From: Augochlora pura | Taxonomy: Eukaryota; Arthropoda; Insecta; Hymenoptera; Halictidae | NCBI RefSeq assembly: GCF_028453695.1 | Contig: NC_135780.1 | Location: 10,723,172 to 10,787,171, forward strand | DNA: 64,000 nucleotides | Direction of reading: 5' to 3' | Part shown: positions 23,096 through 35,436 of the stretch, piece by piece | Layout: the number at the start of each line of letters is the position of its first letter | Numbering within the stretch: the stretch's first letter is position 1 | Translations under genes and position numbers: made by a program | Notes under the pieces: model-generated | Told to the model about the DNA's origin: nothing | Seen by the model: the letters and a program-made list of their open reading frames with translations, nothing else | The model's database searches: none

Positions 23096-24009
23096 ACAAA
23101 ATAATGTGTACACGAGTGCGATTTATAGTCGATGACATTTTTTCTTGTCGGCTGAATATTTTCTGTTAATTTTATCGACATATCTAATTGAAGCTTCTTA
23201 AACCAATTGCAACGACATCGAAACGTATTGAGCAATAAACTTCAAACCCGAAAATGTCGCGAGTTTAGGGACGGTGCTTGGCGCAGGGAAAGGGTGAAAC
23301 GTCTGAAAAGACGTCCGGCAGGTCGCATCGATCAAACGGGCGAAGCGCGCGGGTCGGTTCGACTCGTTAAACGTTCGAAATTCACGGGATCGACGTTAGC
23401 GGGGGCCCTCGTCCAATTAACTCGCACTTTGCCCGTCAATGGGCGAATCAATCGGCTGAATGTCCCCTCGGCTGAAAGCCCGTCCCCGCCCATTTCCACT
23501 GGCGCTTCGGGCCGGGCCCGGCATAAAGTCGCCGTTTCCCGTAATTAATTGTAAGTATCCGGCTGAAATGGTAATTACGTGTCACGCGCGCGCGCGCGCG
23601 CGCGCCAGCTGATTATCCGCTCGAAAAAAGCCACCGCCGGTTACGTGTCCGACCGCCGTTTACACGCCTACCTACTCCTCCTCCTCCCCCCCTAACAGTT
23701 CGTTCCCATTCGTTCCCTCATTTGTCTCGTTTCAACGCCGCGGCCCCTAGGCTGATGCCCCTCTGACACTATCGGTGACAGGTGCGCGCCCGCGAATAGA
23801 ATAATTCCGACGCGGAACGAAATTTTCCCGATTCGGGATCAACGACGTGCCCCGATGTTATCGTCGCCGCCCACGCCATTGTCTAGCCGTCCATTGTCGT
23901 CGGGCTTGATTCCGGATAGATTTTTTTTCTTTTCTGTCAGCTGTCTTCCCTCGCGCGCCCTTCGAACTTGAACATGTCCGAATTTTTCTGAAACATCGCC
24001 GATAATTTT
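23096..24009. other. CpG-rich intron DNA
   Basis: An alternating (CG)n tract at 23583-23604 may favour Z-DNA. The rest is GC-rich with open frames but no SK similarity. Confidence 0.45.
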
Positions 24010-24160
24010 TTCTACATTGTATTTGCGATTTTATTGTATTTATGATTTTATTGCATTTACGATTTTATTATATTTTCGATTTTACTGTATTTTCGATTTT
24101 ACTGTATTTTCGATTTTATTGCATTTACGATTTTATTGTATTTACGGTTGCATTGTATTA
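24010..24160. repeat. 17-bp minisatellite
   Basis: About nine copies of GATTTTATTGTATTTAC-like units. Confidence 0.85.
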
Positions 24161-24769
24161 ATTTTGATAAGTAAATTCATTAGTTCTAAATTGTTGGGTA
24201 AAGTTTAAATTAAATAGTACTGGTTAAGTAAAATTTAAGTTTACGAGATTTTTTAACAATAATTTTTATTAGGGTTTTAGATGTATCTAATTGAATTTTA
24301 TAATGAAAATTTTGTTGTCGAAGTCAAATTGTTCAGAAGTTGGGGGTAATTACAATTTAATTTTGATGATTGAATTCGGTTGCGCGGTTTGCGTAGAATT
24401 AAAAATGTCCGCGTTTGTTGCGAGAGATAAAGGCTCTTTGTTTAAATATTTTGAAGAATTGAACACAGAGAGGGTGGTTTTTCAATTCTTTTTACTTTGA
24501 AGATTTTGCATTTGGGCTTTTGTCAAAAATTTATAAGATACACAGTGTTTAAGCTTGATATTAATTTCGTGGATTGTGTATATTTTTAATACAAGCAACA
24601 ACTACTTAGTTATATTCAGCCTAGTATATTATATAATATTTAGTCTAAAATTAGAGGTAACGTTGATTAAAAGTCATTGCATTAATACAGCAGTGTGAAT
24701 AAACTTGTCGTAATTGACGAAGCCATTAGAAATTTACATAAATTAAATTTGAAATTTATAAATTATATA
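24161..24769. other. AT-rich intron DNA
   Basis: I saw nothing recognisable. A short open frame at 24291-24500 lacks support. Confidence 0.4.
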
Positions 24770-25075
24770 GCGAGATTATATGGAGATTATTATATAGAAA
24801 TTAGTATATAGAAATTATTGTATAGAGATTATTATATTGCAATGATTATATGTATAGAGATTATTATATACAGATTATTATTACAGATTATATAGGTGAT
24901 TATTATATATAAGATATATTATGTTATATATATTTATAGATAAATTATTATATAGAAATTATTACATCGAAATTATTATATAACAATTGTTATATGTATA
25001 GAGATTATTATATAGCAATTATTATATGTATAGAGATTATTATATACAGATTATTATTAGAGATTATATAGGGGT
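24770..25075. repeat. AT-rich tandem repeat with about 175-bp higher-order copy
   Basis: TATAGAGATTATTATATA-type short units are arranged so that 24837-24898 is repeated nearly exactly at 25012-25075. Confidence 0.8.
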
Positions 25076-26251
25076 ACAATTGATAAAACAAATTTTCTCT
25101 TAAAACTGGCATGGAACTGGCATGGAACTGGCACGAGAGTCCGAATGCGCGAGCGTAAAAATAAAGAATAATTCGAGGGAGAAAATTTGCAAATATTTGC
25201 CATCGACAATTGCGGGCGACGCCCGCGAGCGCATTTGCGTCGGAGTTCTCCACCCCTTTCCCCCGTTCTCGAGCGAAAGAAATGAAGCGTTTCGGTGTTG
25301 TTTAACGTTCATTATTCGTGTCATGGCGTTTTTTTTTTCCTCCCCCCCTTAGTGGAAAAGAAAGCGTTCGCAGCGACAATTGGCTCGGCTCGCTGCCCTT
25401 TTTTTCTCTCTGCAAGTGCAACAACTATTATTCGAAGTACGCACGGACCGTTGCCGTCTGCTAATGACGTAATGAATAAACGGAGAAACAAGGGGTCCCC
25501 TCTGAAGTTCACCGGGCAAAAACTACCACAATGCACTGCCGGCGGAATGGAGACAGAAAGAGAGAGAGAGAGAGAGGGGGGGGGATGGAAAGTTCGCCGG
25601 TGGAACCTGAGACTCTTGATGCGTCCTTCGGGCTCGCAAGTAACTTCGCTCGAAAGTTTGATCTTCTGCCGTCTGCGTCAAGAACAGAGAAGATTAATTT
25701 CCTTTCGAACCATGGGCTGCTCGGCCCCGGGATGGACTGTTTTCTTCGTTTCTTTTCCCGCGCCGGTGTATGTTTCTCATTAAAAGGAACAGAAAAGAAA
25801 AGATGAAACTTTCGCGTTGCCGAACAAGTCGAATATAACAAGTCGAGTGCGAGGAACAACTCGAATATAAAGAAACTTGTGTAGGGCGTGGTAATTAACT
25901 TCTTAGACCAACGCCGTGTTTCGCAGCGGCGATATCCGTCGAGCAATCATTAGAAATATCATTTGTCAAGTTCATAACCAAACGAATGATAGATGTAAAA
26001 GTTATGACAGTTCTTCAAGACCAAATCATTTTTAATCGACGTTGAAATTGTATCGTGGAACAATGAGCGATTGTTAAATTCAACGCGGTTGAACGAAGTG
26101 CGTCGATCACGTTTTGTTGATGCTTGTTTATGTCGATAAAACGTTTTTATGTAATATGAATGATTTTTTGATGGTGTAGAATCGTTAGAAGATGGGCAGA
26201 TTTAAAGGATTAAATTTCAAGAATTTCAAGAATTTAAAGAATATAAAGAAT
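25076..26251. other. Intron DNA, GC-moderate
   Basis: Has (GA)n then G9 near 25557-25585. Open frames at 25295-25946 overlap on both strands and resemble no known protein. Confidence 0.4.
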
Positions 26252-26255
26252 TTAA

Positions 26256-26432
26256 CACTAGATTGCCTAAGCAAGTCATTTTGACTGCTTTTCAATTTCA
26301 ATTAGAAAAATAATTATTAATCATTGTTGTTGCCCCCCCCCCCTCCTTCATTTCTGGTATATATATGTGTGTTATACCTATATTGCCGAAAAGCAGTCAT
26401 TTTCCCGTCTTCAAGTTCCCGTCTTTCTAGTG
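26256..26432 (+). mobile_element. piggyBac-like MITE (CACTAGA family)
   Basis: TTAA at 26252-26255 and 26433-26436. It starts CACTAGATTGCC and ends GTCTTTCTAGTG, whose reverse complement CACTAGAAAGAC resembles piggyBac termini. Subterminal inverted copies (AAGTCATTTTGACTGCTTTT; AAAAGCAGTCATTTTCC) also fit. It is 177 bp and sits in an AAAGAATTTAA minisatellite. Confidence 0.8.
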
Positions 26433-26436
26433 TTAA

Positions 26437-26553
26437 AGAATATAAACAATTAAATTTAGAGTTAAATCTAAGAAATTAAATTGAAAGAATTTAAAGAATT
26501 AAATTTAGAATTAAATTTAAAGAATTTAAAGAATTAAATTTAAAGAATTTAAA
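26437..26553. repeat. AAAGAATTAAATTTA minisatellite running into a gap
   Basis: AAAGAATT(T)AAA units surround the preceding MITE and end at the N run. Confidence 0.8.
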
Positions 26554-26653
26554 NNNNNNNNNNNNNNNNNNNNNNNNNNNNNNNNNNNNNNNNNNNNNNN
26601 NNNNNNNNNNNNNNNNNNNNNNNNNNNNNNNNNNNNNNNNNNNNNNNNNNNNN
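26554..26653. other. Assembly gap (100 N)
   Basis: Placeholder gap in the SK intron. Confidence 0.95.
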
Positions 26654-26745
26654 TCAAATAATTCTTTATTGGAGAAACTCGTTATTCAAATAATTCTTTA
26701 CTGAAGAAACTCGTTATTCGAATAATTCTTTACTTAATTCTGAAT
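26654..26745. repeat. About 34-bp tandem repeat
   Basis: Three copies of AATAATTCTTTACTGAAGAA plus CTCGTTATTC. Confidence 0.75.
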
Positions 26746-26779
26746 TCGAATAATCGAAGCTCTAATGTATCACATATTT

Positions 26780-27850
26780 CTTCCTAAAAGAATGGTAATT
26801 TGTTATAACATAATCTTGACATAACCTAGCAATATAATCTTTATGCTATATCACGAACATTATTGTAAATGCAGTCGCGTTATAATCTGAATTTTAGCTT
26901 CAAGCACGCTCAAATAAACAATAAATGAAAGATCACAACGAAGTCAGAATAAAATCACAAATAAAATCACAAATAATCTTGACATAACCTAGCAATATAA
27001 TCTTTATGCTATATCACAAAAATTATTGTAAATGCAGTCGCGTTATAACCTGAATTTTAGCTTCAAGCAGCGCTCGAATGAACAACAAATGAAAGATGAC
27101 AACGAAGTCACAATAAAATCACAAATAAAATCACAAATAAAATCACAAATAATCTTGACATAACCTAGCAATATAATCTTTATGCCATACTAGCAAACCT
27201 GGCGAACTCCGTTTCGCCACCAGATGGCTTCGTTTTTTGTAACATTTCGTTTGGGGATTAAAAGATGAAGAAAAGTTATTTTTTTTGTTTTATAAACCAT
27301 ATTGGTTTGTAGTACATGCTATGTATCAGAGATGGCGCTGTATGTGAAAAATGATTTTCCCTGTTTTCCTGCTTTTCTGTTGAAATTTTTCCAGAATTTT
27401 GGTTGCTATAAACCTCACGGAGCCCGAGACCTTTCCAACGAATGCAAAACCGTGGAAATCGGTTCGTGCGTTCTGGAGTTATAGCGTCAGGAAGGAAAAC
27501 CCGACTTATTTTTATATAATAGATTACAAAAATTACTGTAAATGCAGTCGCGTTATAATCTGAATTTTAGCTTCAAGCAGCGCTCAAATAAACAACAAAT
27601 GAAAGATCACAAAGGTCACAATAAAATCACAAATAAAATGACGAATAAAATCACAAATAATCTTGACATAACCTAGCAATATAATCTTTATGCCATATCA
27701 CAAAAATTACTGTAAATGCAGTCGCGTTATAATCTGAATTTTAGCTTCAAGCTGCGCTCGAATGAACAACAAGTGAAAGATGACAACGAAGTCACAATAA
27801 AATCACAAATAAAATCACAATAAAATCGCAAATAAAAGCGCGATAAAACC
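26780..27850. repeat. 163-176-bp tandem repeat, four copies
   Basis: CTTGACATAACCTAGC recurs at 26815, 26978, 27154 and 27662. Each unit contains TGCAGTCGCGTTATAAYCTG. Length variation comes from the number of ATCACAAATAAA sub-repeats. A 332-bp insertion splits the third copy. Confidence 0.9.
27190..27523 (+). mobile_element. Insertion in the tandem array, family not identified
   Basis: Comparison with sister repeat units brackets a roughly 332-bp insert. It starts CTAGCAAACCTGGCGAACTC, with an internal CGCCACCAGATGG, and ends in TTATTTTTATATAATAGAT. It carries no clear terminal inverted repeat and may have used a TA target. Text such as CGTTCTGGAGTTATAGCGTC reads like the 3' part of widely dispersed arthropod repeats. 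Boundaries are uncertain by about 4 bp. Confidence 0.65.
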
Positions 27851-28545
27851 AGGATCGCTGTAATGGAAGAGCGATGCCGGCCATAAAACGGTCAAACTGA
27901 TCAAATGCTCGAGGAAATGTTTTCGTGAACGTCGTTGTCGTGAATGAAATCGGGGGGAAAAAAAGGCAACCTGATTTTATAAACTGTCAAAAGTGGGAAG
28001 AGCCGTGAGAAGGTAGTGTCGCTGCCAGGTTAAAAGTAAACTTCCCCGTCGCCCTTCCCCCGTTCAACCTAAATCCACGTACGTGCGACGAATGTCCTGC
28101 GGAAAAAGAAACTTGGAAACGTACCCTCTCGCGGATTTAGGAGAAAACTTTCTTTTTTCGCGTCGTTCGCTCTCGTTAAGGATTCTCGTGCTATTTTTTT
28201 CGGTAACCTGAAATTACCGTGTTCAGGGTTCCTCGCTATGGGATCCCACTGTCTTCGAGAGAAATGGTGACTTTCGACCTTTCCTTCTTTTTAGAAATTC
28301 AGTCAATTATAGCGTGTCAATTACTATTGTTTTAAAGTTTTAAAGTTCGGATTCGGTTATTTACTTTATTTATTCAATTGTATGGGAGTTCTGTATTGTA
28401 TAATTTAAATAGATAAGAATATAATTAAATATAGAAAACTATAATAATAGACGAATGAACGTCTGCGTCGAATATTTGTTTATAATAGAATATGTTAGCT
28501 TCGATTAGGTTACAAGCGGCTCTCAAAACCACCCACGTGATCTAA
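27851..28545. other. Intron DNA, nothing recognised
   Basis: GC-moderate then AT-rich, without exon-like sequence. Confidence 0.4.
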
Positions 28546-28559
28546 TCTAAGTTTTACAA

Positions 28560-28790
28560 GTTATTGTGAAAGAGTACTCGATATATATAATTATAAATAT
28601 ACGTAAAATATATAAAGCATGTCATAGATACACATAAAATGTATAATGTACCATAAGTATACATAAAATATATTATATACCGTAAATATACATAAAATAT
28701 ATAATATATCATAAGTACACATACAATATACAATATATCATAAATACACATAGAATATACAATAGATCATAAACACACAAAAAATGTATA
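28560..28790. repeat. 29-bp minisatellite
   Basis: About eight copies of CATAAGTACACATACAATAT-type units. Confidence 0.85.
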
Positions 28791-29373
28791 TGTAATACTA
28801 AAAATTCGACATTTTTATTGTCCTCCTGTAATAATTTAAATAAAATATCTTTCTGTCCATTTCTGCCTTCTACAACACTTTCCACTCCACATAATAATCG
28901 TCATCAAATTTTCTGGAACCTTAAAGACTACCGTTAAAAACTTCCAACAATACCAGAGCACAATATACACAATTTCTCCCACCACCCAGTTCGAATTAAA
29001 TTTTTATTTTCCATTCTTCGCAGCACCGATAACTCTGCCGCACCTTTATTCCCTCTTGCGATCGCTGATCGAGCCGGTATATACCAGTAACAGGAGTTGT
29101 TGGCCGGAGAACGATGAAAGTTTCCGGTGATTTTCCGGACGCCGGGTTCCGCGCGCGCAGGTTGATATTATGCTAGTCTATTAAGCGCGAGATTGAATCC
29201 GCAAAGTCCGTTCCACGGATATATTCATTCGGTTTTATTCGTGATCGATCGGCAGACGCAACCGTTCGGATATCCCCGAGACGGTTTCATCGCGTTCCGA
29301 TGCCTTTAACCCTTTACCGTGCCTCGACGAGTATATCCGACTCGTTTAGAAATTACTGGTAATAAATTATTAA

Positions 29374-29650
29374 CCCCTTGCAGCGCGACGCCTTTTACGC
29401 TGCGTTGATTATCATTAACTTGTATATTTAATATTATAATATTTAATAATATTAACTTTAATATTTCCCTTAATTAGAACCGGACAATTTTTGTTTCCAG
29501 CATTGTCTTTATTCACCTTTGTTTCCACACTTTGACGGCAGAAGAATTTATTTTTATATCCATGTAAATAAAAATTAATAATAATTGTATTTAGCAGAGT
29601 TCGCATAAGATCTTCCCCACGAGTTTGACTCGTTATTATAGTGCTAGGGG
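29374..29650 (+). mobile_element. Nested TTAA element (CCCCTTGCAG family)
   Basis: TTAA 29370-29373 and 29651-29654. Starts CCCCTTGCAGCGCGACGCC; ends TGACTCGTTATTATAGTGCTAGGGG. The same family occurs at 40925-41167. Confidence 0.8.
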
Positions 29651-29708
29651 TTAACTATGGATGTTATTCTGTTCTTTAAAATTAAAAATTCTAATCCCTT
29701 GTTATTAA

Positions 29709-29904
29709 CCCTTTGCAGTACTTTTATCTTCGCAGATACAATGATTAAATAATTTTCGATTGGAATAATTTCTCGGAGGAGAAATAAAATTAATATAGTG
29801 TGCTTGCAATTACTTCAGCGCTTCAATGTTTAAAAGACGAAATAACATCCTTGCTTAACAGGTTATTGTTAGAAAACACAATGACGAGTCAGACTTGGAA
29901 AGGG
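29709..29904 (+). mobile_element. Nested TTAA element (CCCTTTGCAGTACTTTT family)
   Basis: TTAA 29705-29708 and 29905-29908. Starts CCCTTTGCAGTACTTTTATC; ends AGACTTGGAAAGGG. Relative of the degraded copy at 9668. Confidence 0.8.
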
Positions 29905-30052
29905 TTAATATTTAAGTATTCTAGATAAATTCAGGCACGGAATAAATGTTAATATTCCGTCCCTTCTAAGAGATTGTATCAATTTGATAAATTTATTTTT
30001 ATAAATTTCTAGTCGCGGTAACTGCGAAGAGTATGGCACGGCAAAGGGTTAA

Positions 30053-31853
30053 AGCCGCAACGACCTGGAACTGCTAACAGTGTAATAGTTCGCGGAGGAT
30101 GGCCGGCATAAAATGGGTTATCAAATTCGTTGCTCGCCGAGAGAGAGAGAGAGAGAGCATGACTTCTACCGTAGAATAAACAAGTTGTGACCGCCGCTGC
30201 TGAGCGGCCAACAAACGAAATCGATGGTCTATTTAGTTAAGAACCGTTCGCGATCGATAATCCGTCCTCCTCTCTGTCCGATCAGATTATGATATTATTT
30301 ATTCGAATTCCGCACGAGAATTAGCTGTTCGTTATCTCGAATTAAACGTGAACGACGCGGATAAAGGACGCGGACAGACCGTGGCATTGCGGAGCCAGTC
30401 GATTTCTCCAAATATGTATAGTTGCTTAAAAAATGGCACTATTTGTCTAATATTATATTACTTAAACTATTTGTTTAATATTATATTAACNNNNNNNNNN
30501 NNNNNNNNNNNNNNNNNNNNNNNNNNNNNNNNNNNNNNNNNNNNNNNNNNNNNNNNNNNNNNNNNNNNNNNNNNNNNNNNNNNNNNNNNNTATATTATAT
30601 TATAATATAACATACACGAACTGTAGTAAAAATTTCGATGTTATTATCGTACCGCTTATTTTAGTGATTTTTATTAAGATTTCTGAATTATCAAGCCAGA
30701 AAGAAGCTCGATAAAAGAGCGTAGAAAAATCGTAGATAGACTTTTGAGTGCTCGTTGTAAAACGTAGACATCCTTTTATATGTCCAAGCTCCTCGGAGCA
30801 CGAAGAAAAATTGTCCAAACTCGGTACGTGCGATTGTAATGCGAAGAACCGCTCCAATTTACGAGCAGCAAATGAGAGCAGCCGCTTCGATCTTATTCTT
30901 CGATGCTTAATGGAAGAAGGGCCTTTGTTAAAATTAATATCGAGGGCTCGAAAGAGGAGGCTTTATCCTTCGAGGTGAGCCCGGGGAGGATATTTTACGA
31001 TTTTTTTTTACGCGAAGCTGCGGGACTTCAAAGACAGACCGAGCTCCCCCCCTCGTGGTTATAACTTAGCGATGTTTCAATTTTATGGGGGGTGGGGGGT
31101 CCGGATGTTAAAATTTTGCGACGGTCATTAAAGATTCAGGACGTATCGCGTAATACGATAAGAAGCATTCTGATGTCTTCCCTGACCTGTCGGAGTCGCA
31201 GGCCCGAAGAGAACCGCCGATACAATGGACGTTAAATTGAAAATTTCTGGAATATGCGGCGCGGTAAAGAAAAATATGCGGGAGGACGTCTCTCCTTGAA
31301 AATATAAAGTAATATCCTTTTATGCAGGCCACCGGCCCGCGGCTCAGCGTTCGCGACGGTGAAATATTTGACAGTCACGCGTGTGCGACGCGTACAGAGG
31401 GAGATTTCATATCGCAAAACGGAACGGAATTATTCGCTACCCCTTTTTTTAAGCGGCAAACATCGTTCGAATACCAAACCATTTCACGACGATAAGAACA
31501 ATGTTACAAGACCTGTGGACTGCTTCGTACAATTAAAACATCGAGGTTAATTTTTAATTTTGAAATTTTTATTTTTAACTTTTTATTTTATTTTTACAGT
31601 ATTAGAAGTGCCCTAATTGATTCTTGAAACGATTTTCTTGTCGGAGCACCTGTAAACTTCAAAATCGAAGATTCGACCAAACGCTTTTGTCGTCTCGATA
31701 TTTTAACCCTAAAACGCACATTTTCACACATTTTCAAATTAACTTTTAAACTCGTGAATAAATACCGAGGCATCGAGATTTTTCTTAGCCTCTCAACTTC
31801 ATATTTTATACTTTGAAGATTGTAAATAATATTTTACTAACTAAAATTTCATT
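30053..31853. other. Intron DNA including a gap
   Basis: Holds a (GA)n run (30141-30157), a 100-N gap (30491-30590) in TATTATA-rich flanks, and GC-moderate sequence with no channel-like exon. Confidence 0.45.
30491..30590. other. Assembly gap (100 N)
   Basis: Placeholder gap in the SK intron. Confidence 0.95.
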
Positions 31854-31857
31854 TTAA

Positions 31858-32094
31858 CCCTTTGCACTCGGGTGGTGACTCTAAGGCACCGCTGAAATTA
31901 TTCTATCGCGTTCTAAAATAATTTGTGTATTAATATAGTTTAGATTTTAAAAAATTGTTGACAGTGAAACTGTTGGTACGACTCGCAAGAATCAATTTCA
32001 TATGTATAAAATACACTTCTTGTCGCATACAATGGAAATAATAGATGCCAGAACAATTCTATTAGATTTATAATTAAAATTTAAGTGCAAAGGG
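31858..32094 (+). mobile_element. piggyBac-like MITE (CCCTTTGCACTCG family)
   Basis: TTAA 31854-31857 and 32095-32098. Starts CCCTTTGCACTCGGGTGGTG; ends ATTTAAGTGCAAAGGG. It is one of the best preserved copies and a good reference for the family (237 bp). Confidence 0.82.
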
Positions 32095-32098
32095 TTAA

Positions 32099-32835
32099 GT
32101 CACGCGATGTCACTTATGACAAAAAATAGAAAGGATTCCAAGATTAATTGTTGCTATATATTTTTCACTTAGTAACATTGTAGCCGAGATCGAGACGAAT
32201 TCAACGACGTCGTATAAAAGGATGTCCGCGTCTTATAACATTGTCAGAATCGCGAACAGCTGATGCTTCGGCCGGGACCACTGTAAAACCGTTGCAAAGG
32301 GCGCGAGTCCGCTCGAACACGGATCAGGGGGACGGGGGGAAACGCAATTTCGAAAATGTGTATTTTACGCGGGGCGCGGAGGATCGAGCGAGTGCCGGAA
32401 CGGGAACAGCATTCTTTCGCCGCTATTCTTGTTTACAAATTGCTCGCGATGAAAGTTACGCAACGGCTCTTCCATCTAAACGATGCCCAATGGGAACGGT
32501 TCGGCTGGAATAGATCAAATAAAACTGCGCGCGCGCGCGGCCCGCGCGGACAATGCTCGATTAAAGCGATACAATGCGGCCGCCGGCTGCGAATCGGATA
32601 AAGCCCCCGGGCGCTCTTAGAGAATTGGAAAGGTCCGCAACAATTTTCTAATTAGAAACGCGATCTTTACGATGGAGTCTGGCAAAGGGACTTTTACGCC
32701 GTTTCCGCGCACCTTAGAGGAAGTTCATTTCTTATCCCTGGCGTTCGGCGGAATTGCAAGAATTTTATATCGACGCTCTGTGTTGGCATCGGTTTGTCGA
32801 AATTATTGAAGAAGGAATTGTCAAATCGTTTAGAA
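32099..32835. other. GC-rich intron DNA
   Basis: The open frames at 32241-32601 show no channel similarity. An alternating (CG)n run is near 32525-32541. Confidence 0.4.
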
Positions 32836-33095
32836 TTATCAATATCATTTAATGATATTATTAATGATATATTTAATGATATAATAATGATATTATTAAT
32901 GATATTATTAATGATATACTTAATGATATAATAATGATATTATTAATGATATATTTAATGATATAATAATGATATAATTAATGATATATTTAATGATATA
33001 ATAATGATATAATTAATGATATATTTAATGATATAATAATGATATAATTATACATATATATATTTATAATTAATGATATATTAATGATATAATTA
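32836..33095. repeat. TAATGATATATT minisatellite
   Basis: About 20 copies of TAATGATAT(A/T) units arranged in higher-order runs of TTTAATGATATAATAATGAT. Confidence 0.88.
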
Positions 33096-33368
33096 TCCAT
33101 TTAATCAAAATGTGCCCCGTACCCAGTGGTACGGAATTTTTCAGAATGTCTCCATTTACATACTGTTTTTAGCCGATACAAAACAATTGTAAATTAAACT
33201 AAGTATAATATATAAAATATATAAAATATAGATCTTTCGCCAGCGGACTTTCACTGTTTTAAACATTTAGGACAGCTTTTACTTGCTAAACATTATACGT
33301 AAATGAAGACAGTCTGAAATACTCCATATCAGGGTTTATTAATTTTAAAGATCAGAATTTGTTTAACA

Positions 33369-33590
33369 CGTCGACTGCCGACGATCGACCACTAAAATAC
33401 TCGCACAGTTAAAACAATTTAATTAATTAAAGCGAAGCTAGAAAGTTAATATTCATTACAAGGGGTGGTATTAGAACTCTTTCGCATTCAAAACATACTA
33501 GTCAAATTCAATTTATACAAATATGTAATATTACAATAAAAATGAATTTTCAAGATTGCCCAAAAATTAGTGTCAGCCATATTTGGGTAT
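33369..33590. repeat. Dispersed repeat, uninterrupted copy
   Basis: Contains CGACGATCGACCACTAAAAT, CAATTTAATTAATTAAAGCG and GTTAATATTCATTACAAGGG. The same order occurs at 42911 onward and 43656 onward, but there a TTAA element and a 156-bp array separate the parts. This copy shows the unbroken target. Confidence 0.65.
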
Positions 33591-33796
33591 TGAAATCTCT
33601 ATCGCTATTTCTGTGAATTGAAATCTCGTTAAAGGTGTAGTAAATCAAACTTGGCATATTCTGATTAAATCAACAACCTTTAAAAAAATATATACAGTTT
33701 CATAAATTCGCTGAAACATCTGACATTTTTCATTAGCACCGACCTAATAGAAAGGAGCGACTGAAACATTGCGACCGAATTGCACTTTTTCATTAA

Positions 33797-34278
33797 CACT
33801 AGATTGCCTAAGCAAGTCATTTTGACTGCTTTTCAATTTCAATTAGAAGAATAATTATGTAAATAATGACGCAGCTTCTTATAATTTTGTGACTTTTTCT
33901 ACAACATATAAATGCGTTTATTAACCACTTAGCTGCGTCGATATATTTTGAAGATAAATATTGTTACGCGTTTTATCAATTATACCGGGTGTAGTCTTTT
34001 TGATAATTATTCTAAAATTATTCTAAAGCGTACGAAATTTATGAATATGTCGCCATAAGCATTTTGCAATAAATCGTAGAAGGATTGTATTTATTATAAA
34101 ATATAAAATTGTCATTTCCCTATGACGTGTATATACGTCGTACGCAGCCAACAGGTTAATCATTGTTGTTGCCCCTCCCCCCTCCCTTCATTCCCGGTAT
34201 ATATATATGTGTGTGTGTTATACCTATATTGCCGAAAAGCAGTCATTTTTCCGTCTTCAAGTTTCCGTCTTTCTAGTG
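33797..34278 (+). mobile_element. piggyBac-like element (CACTAGA family) with nested element
   Basis: TTAA 33793-33796 and 34279-34282. Both ends match the MITE at 26256-26432 almost base for base. It is 482 bp rather than 177 because of an extra segment, including a complete TTAA element at 33925-34155. Confidence 0.78.
33925..34155 (+). mobile_element. Nested TTAA element (CCACTTAGCTGCGTCG family)
   Basis: TTAA 33921-33924 and 34156-34159. Ends CCACTTAGCTGCGTCG and CGTACGCAGCCAACAGG form an imperfect inverted repeat. 231 bp, non-coding. Confidence 0.75.
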
Positions 34279-34282
34279 TTAA

Positions 34283-34845
34283 TCATCTCGGTCGGATAAT
34301 TGTCGCGTATTAACGTTATTCAACGTTCTTAATCGCTTTGTTGTTCCACGTCGAAGCTACTCGTTTCTGTCACAAATGCGAACGATTCGCAAGTCCAGTA
34401 ATCAACGACCGTTGCTCGCTTTAATTCCGACACGCGTTTAACGCGACGATGCACAGAATGCAGCCCCGTTTTTCTCTCCATCCCCCCCTCCGCTTGCTAT
34501 CGCGATACTTGCATAGAACACAGGGGTAGTGTAGGGTGTAGGAAAAAATGTGCGGTGTATTCCATCAAGATCGGCGCGGCACGCTAGCGTATCGTGATCA
34601 CGAGTGGCCGTGTTCCCCGCTCAAGTTCGCGCAGAGACCGCGAAACGTTGAAGCTAGCACGCGATTTAACCCTCGTCCGCTTCCCGCGTCAATTTGATGC
34701 ATTTTCCTTAGGAATATCCATGCGTCAGCGCAAACATTACACGGCATAGTGCTTGCCCGTAGTAATGGCAATTACCGTGGACACTCGCTATGCGAAGCGA
34801 CGGTGGGAGAATAGAACATAGAATGATCCTGAATACACTTTCCTG
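34283..34845. other. Intron DNA, nothing recognised
   Basis: CpG-rich unique sequence without exon-like features. Confidence 0.4.
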
Positions 34846-35040
34846 AATGTAATTTGCATTATTTTGTATTTAGTTTTATTTTGCATTTGATTTTTATTTT
34901 GAATTTGAATTTATTTTTATTTTGTGTTTATTTTTATTTTGTATTTATTCCCCTATGTTGTATTCAGTTCTATTTTGTATTCTTCTTATTTCGTATTTAT
35001 TTTCATTTTATATTTATTCTTACTTTGTACTGAAATATAG
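34846..35040. repeat. TTTATTTTGTATT minisatellite
   Basis: Diverged units of about 18 bp based on TTTATTTTTATTTTGTAT. Confidence 0.75.
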
Positions 35041-35111
35041 CAATTTATAAAACGCGATCCACAATAAACGAACGCTAAATAATTAAACGCTATTCAAGTA
35101 CATCGCATTGT

Positions 35112-35300
35112 CATAGAATTATTATAAGAATTATAAGAATTATAAGAATTATAAGAATTATAAGAATTAGAATTATTATAAGAATTATAAGAATTAGAAT
35201 TATTATAAGAATTATAAGAATTAGAATTATTCGAAGGATTATAAGAATTAGAATTATTCTAAAAATTATAAGAATTATAAGAATTAGAATTATGATAAGA
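35112..35300. repeat. AAGAATTATAAGAATTAG minisatellite
   Basis: Nine-base AAGAATTAT units with AAGAATTAGAATTATTAT variants. Unit boundaries drift by a few bases. Confidence 0.85.
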
Positions 35301-35436
35301 TCTCGGCAAAGTGTCCAACAGCTTCACAAAATTTCATGCTCATAACTCCATAGAACAATAGTCACCGTAATCGTCAAGAAAGACTGTGAATATCTGAGAT
35401 TTTCAAATAAGCCAAATTTCTCGATTCCGCGCGCAA

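Larger units (their letters stand above)
29310..30048 (+). mobile_element. TTAA element hosting two nested TTAA elements
   Basis: TTAA 29306-29309 and 30049-30052 flank ends CCCTTTACCGTGCC and GGCACGGCAAAGGG, a clear inverted repeat. Removing the inner elements (29374-29650 and 29709-29904) leaves about 0.27 kb, a normal MITE size. Confidence 0.75.
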
